NCBI GenBank assembly: GCA_002690375.1
Contig: NZEH01000062.1
Coordinates: 1 to 6,094, forward strand
Length of the DNA: 6,094 nt
Direction: 5' to 3'
DNA from: Dehalococcoidales bacterium
Lineage (GTDB): Bacteria; Chloroflexota; Dehalococcoidia; Dehalococcoidales; ARS1013
Shown: positions 5,879 through 6,094 of the stretch, piece after piece
Numbering within the stretch: position 1 is the stretch's first letter
Layout: the number at the start of each line of letters is the position of its first letter
Translations under genes and position numbers: made by a program
Notes under the pieces: model-generated
Told to the model about the DNA's origin: nothing
The model's database searches: none
The model's input: the letters and a program-made list of their open reading frames with translations, nothing else

Positions 5879-6094
5879 TCAGTTGTACGAGTTCCCCCCA
5901 GCCCGGTACCTTCTTCTCTCTTCAGGCTTTTCAATCGCCTGCAGGCCTGATGGTTTTACCACCTCGTCGAGGTACTTAGCCAGACCAAGACGACTGATGG
6001 TGGCTCCAATGACGGGGTCAACTCTCACCCCTTTGTCAGTCATCCAGGCGATGCCCCGCTCGATTTCTCTCTCTTCTCCATCCAGCTCCAAAAC
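5879..6094 (-). CDS. NIL-domain protein, 5' part missing at window edge, with C-terminal extension
   Basis: The frame enters from beyond base 6094 and ends at TGA 5879-5881, giving 71 visible residues. The first 30, from VLELDGEEREI to VRVDPVIG, are identical to residues 46-75 of the other NIL protein in this window. After that the sequences diverge completely: this copy continues for 41 residues through TISRLGLAKYLDEVVKP and a charged tail (EKPEERRRYR), where the other has only DIVEG. A TTG at 6091 is not a believable start because the NIL fold needs the missing N-terminal half. The gene lies 62 bp upstream of the APS reductase. Methionine or sulfur-metabolite sensing is possible by analogy with MetN. 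The identity with the other copy may be real duplication or an assembly effect. Confidence 0.75.
   Translation of the reverse strand, partial: VLELDGEEREIERGIAWMTDKGVRVDPVIGATISRLGLAKYLDEVVKPSGLQAIEKPEERRRYRAGGNSYN
6004..6094. repeat. 91-bp direct repeat, right copy (ends at window edge)
   Basis: Exact copy of 983-1073 in the same orientation, 5021 bp away. It runs to the last base of the window, so its true right boundary is unknown. Confidence 0.95.

Noticed and set aside
5650..5979. Plus-strand frame of 109 codons
   Set aside because: It spans the antisense of cysH and of the right NIL fragment, with no ribosome site or family match.

Overview
The window reads as one co-directional bacterial gene cluster for sulfur amino acid metabolism. 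Every convincing gene lies on the minus strand, so transcription runs from right to left. The gene set would fit an uncultivated anaerobe or facultative anaerobe, with Chloroflexota (Dehalococcoidia-like) as a tentative guess. No ribosomal or other taxonomic marker is present, so this assignment is weak. The odd length and the genes cut at both edges suggest a short metagenomic contig.

In transcription order the window holds: (1) the 3' end of a NIL-domain protein gene, cut at the right edge (5879-6094); (2) an APS/PAPS reductase of the iron-sulfur type, cysH-like (5091-5816); (3) a cysteine synthase fused to a C-terminal TusA-like sulfur-carrier domain (frame open 3996-5087), whose true start is obscured; (4) a small DUF2061 membrane protein (3717-3944); (5) a PLP-dependent trans-sulfuration enzyme of the cystathionine gamma-synthase/lyase type (2494-3636); (6) a zinc-ribbon threonine synthase (1263-2480); (7) a complete 80-residue NIL-domain protein (966-1208); (8) a class-V aminotransferase-fold cysteine desulfurase (1-963), cut at the left edge just before its catalytic cysteine loop. 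Gaps between genes are short (2 to 80 bp). I saw no convincing terminator, tRNA, CRISPR array or insertion sequence, and no gene-free stretch exceeds 100 bp.

Taken together the genes could reduce activated sulfate (APS) to sulfite, build cysteine, move sulfur between cysteine and homocysteine, divide homoserine esters between methionine and threonine synthesis, and mobilise cysteine sulfur as persulfide. Sulfite reductase, ATP sulfurylase and serine acetyltransferase are not in the window.

Three features deserve attention. First, the cysteine synthase frame contains the PLP-lysine motif, but no ATG, GTG or TTG lies upstream of that lysine. An ATG overlapping the cysH stop sits in another frame, so a +1 frameshift or a one-base error is likely. 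Second, the synthase-TusA fusion is an uncommon architecture. Third, the last 91 bp of the window repeat positions 983-1073 exactly, so the NIL gene is partly duplicated around a block that includes a visibly more AT-rich cysH/cysK-tusA/DUF2061 segment.
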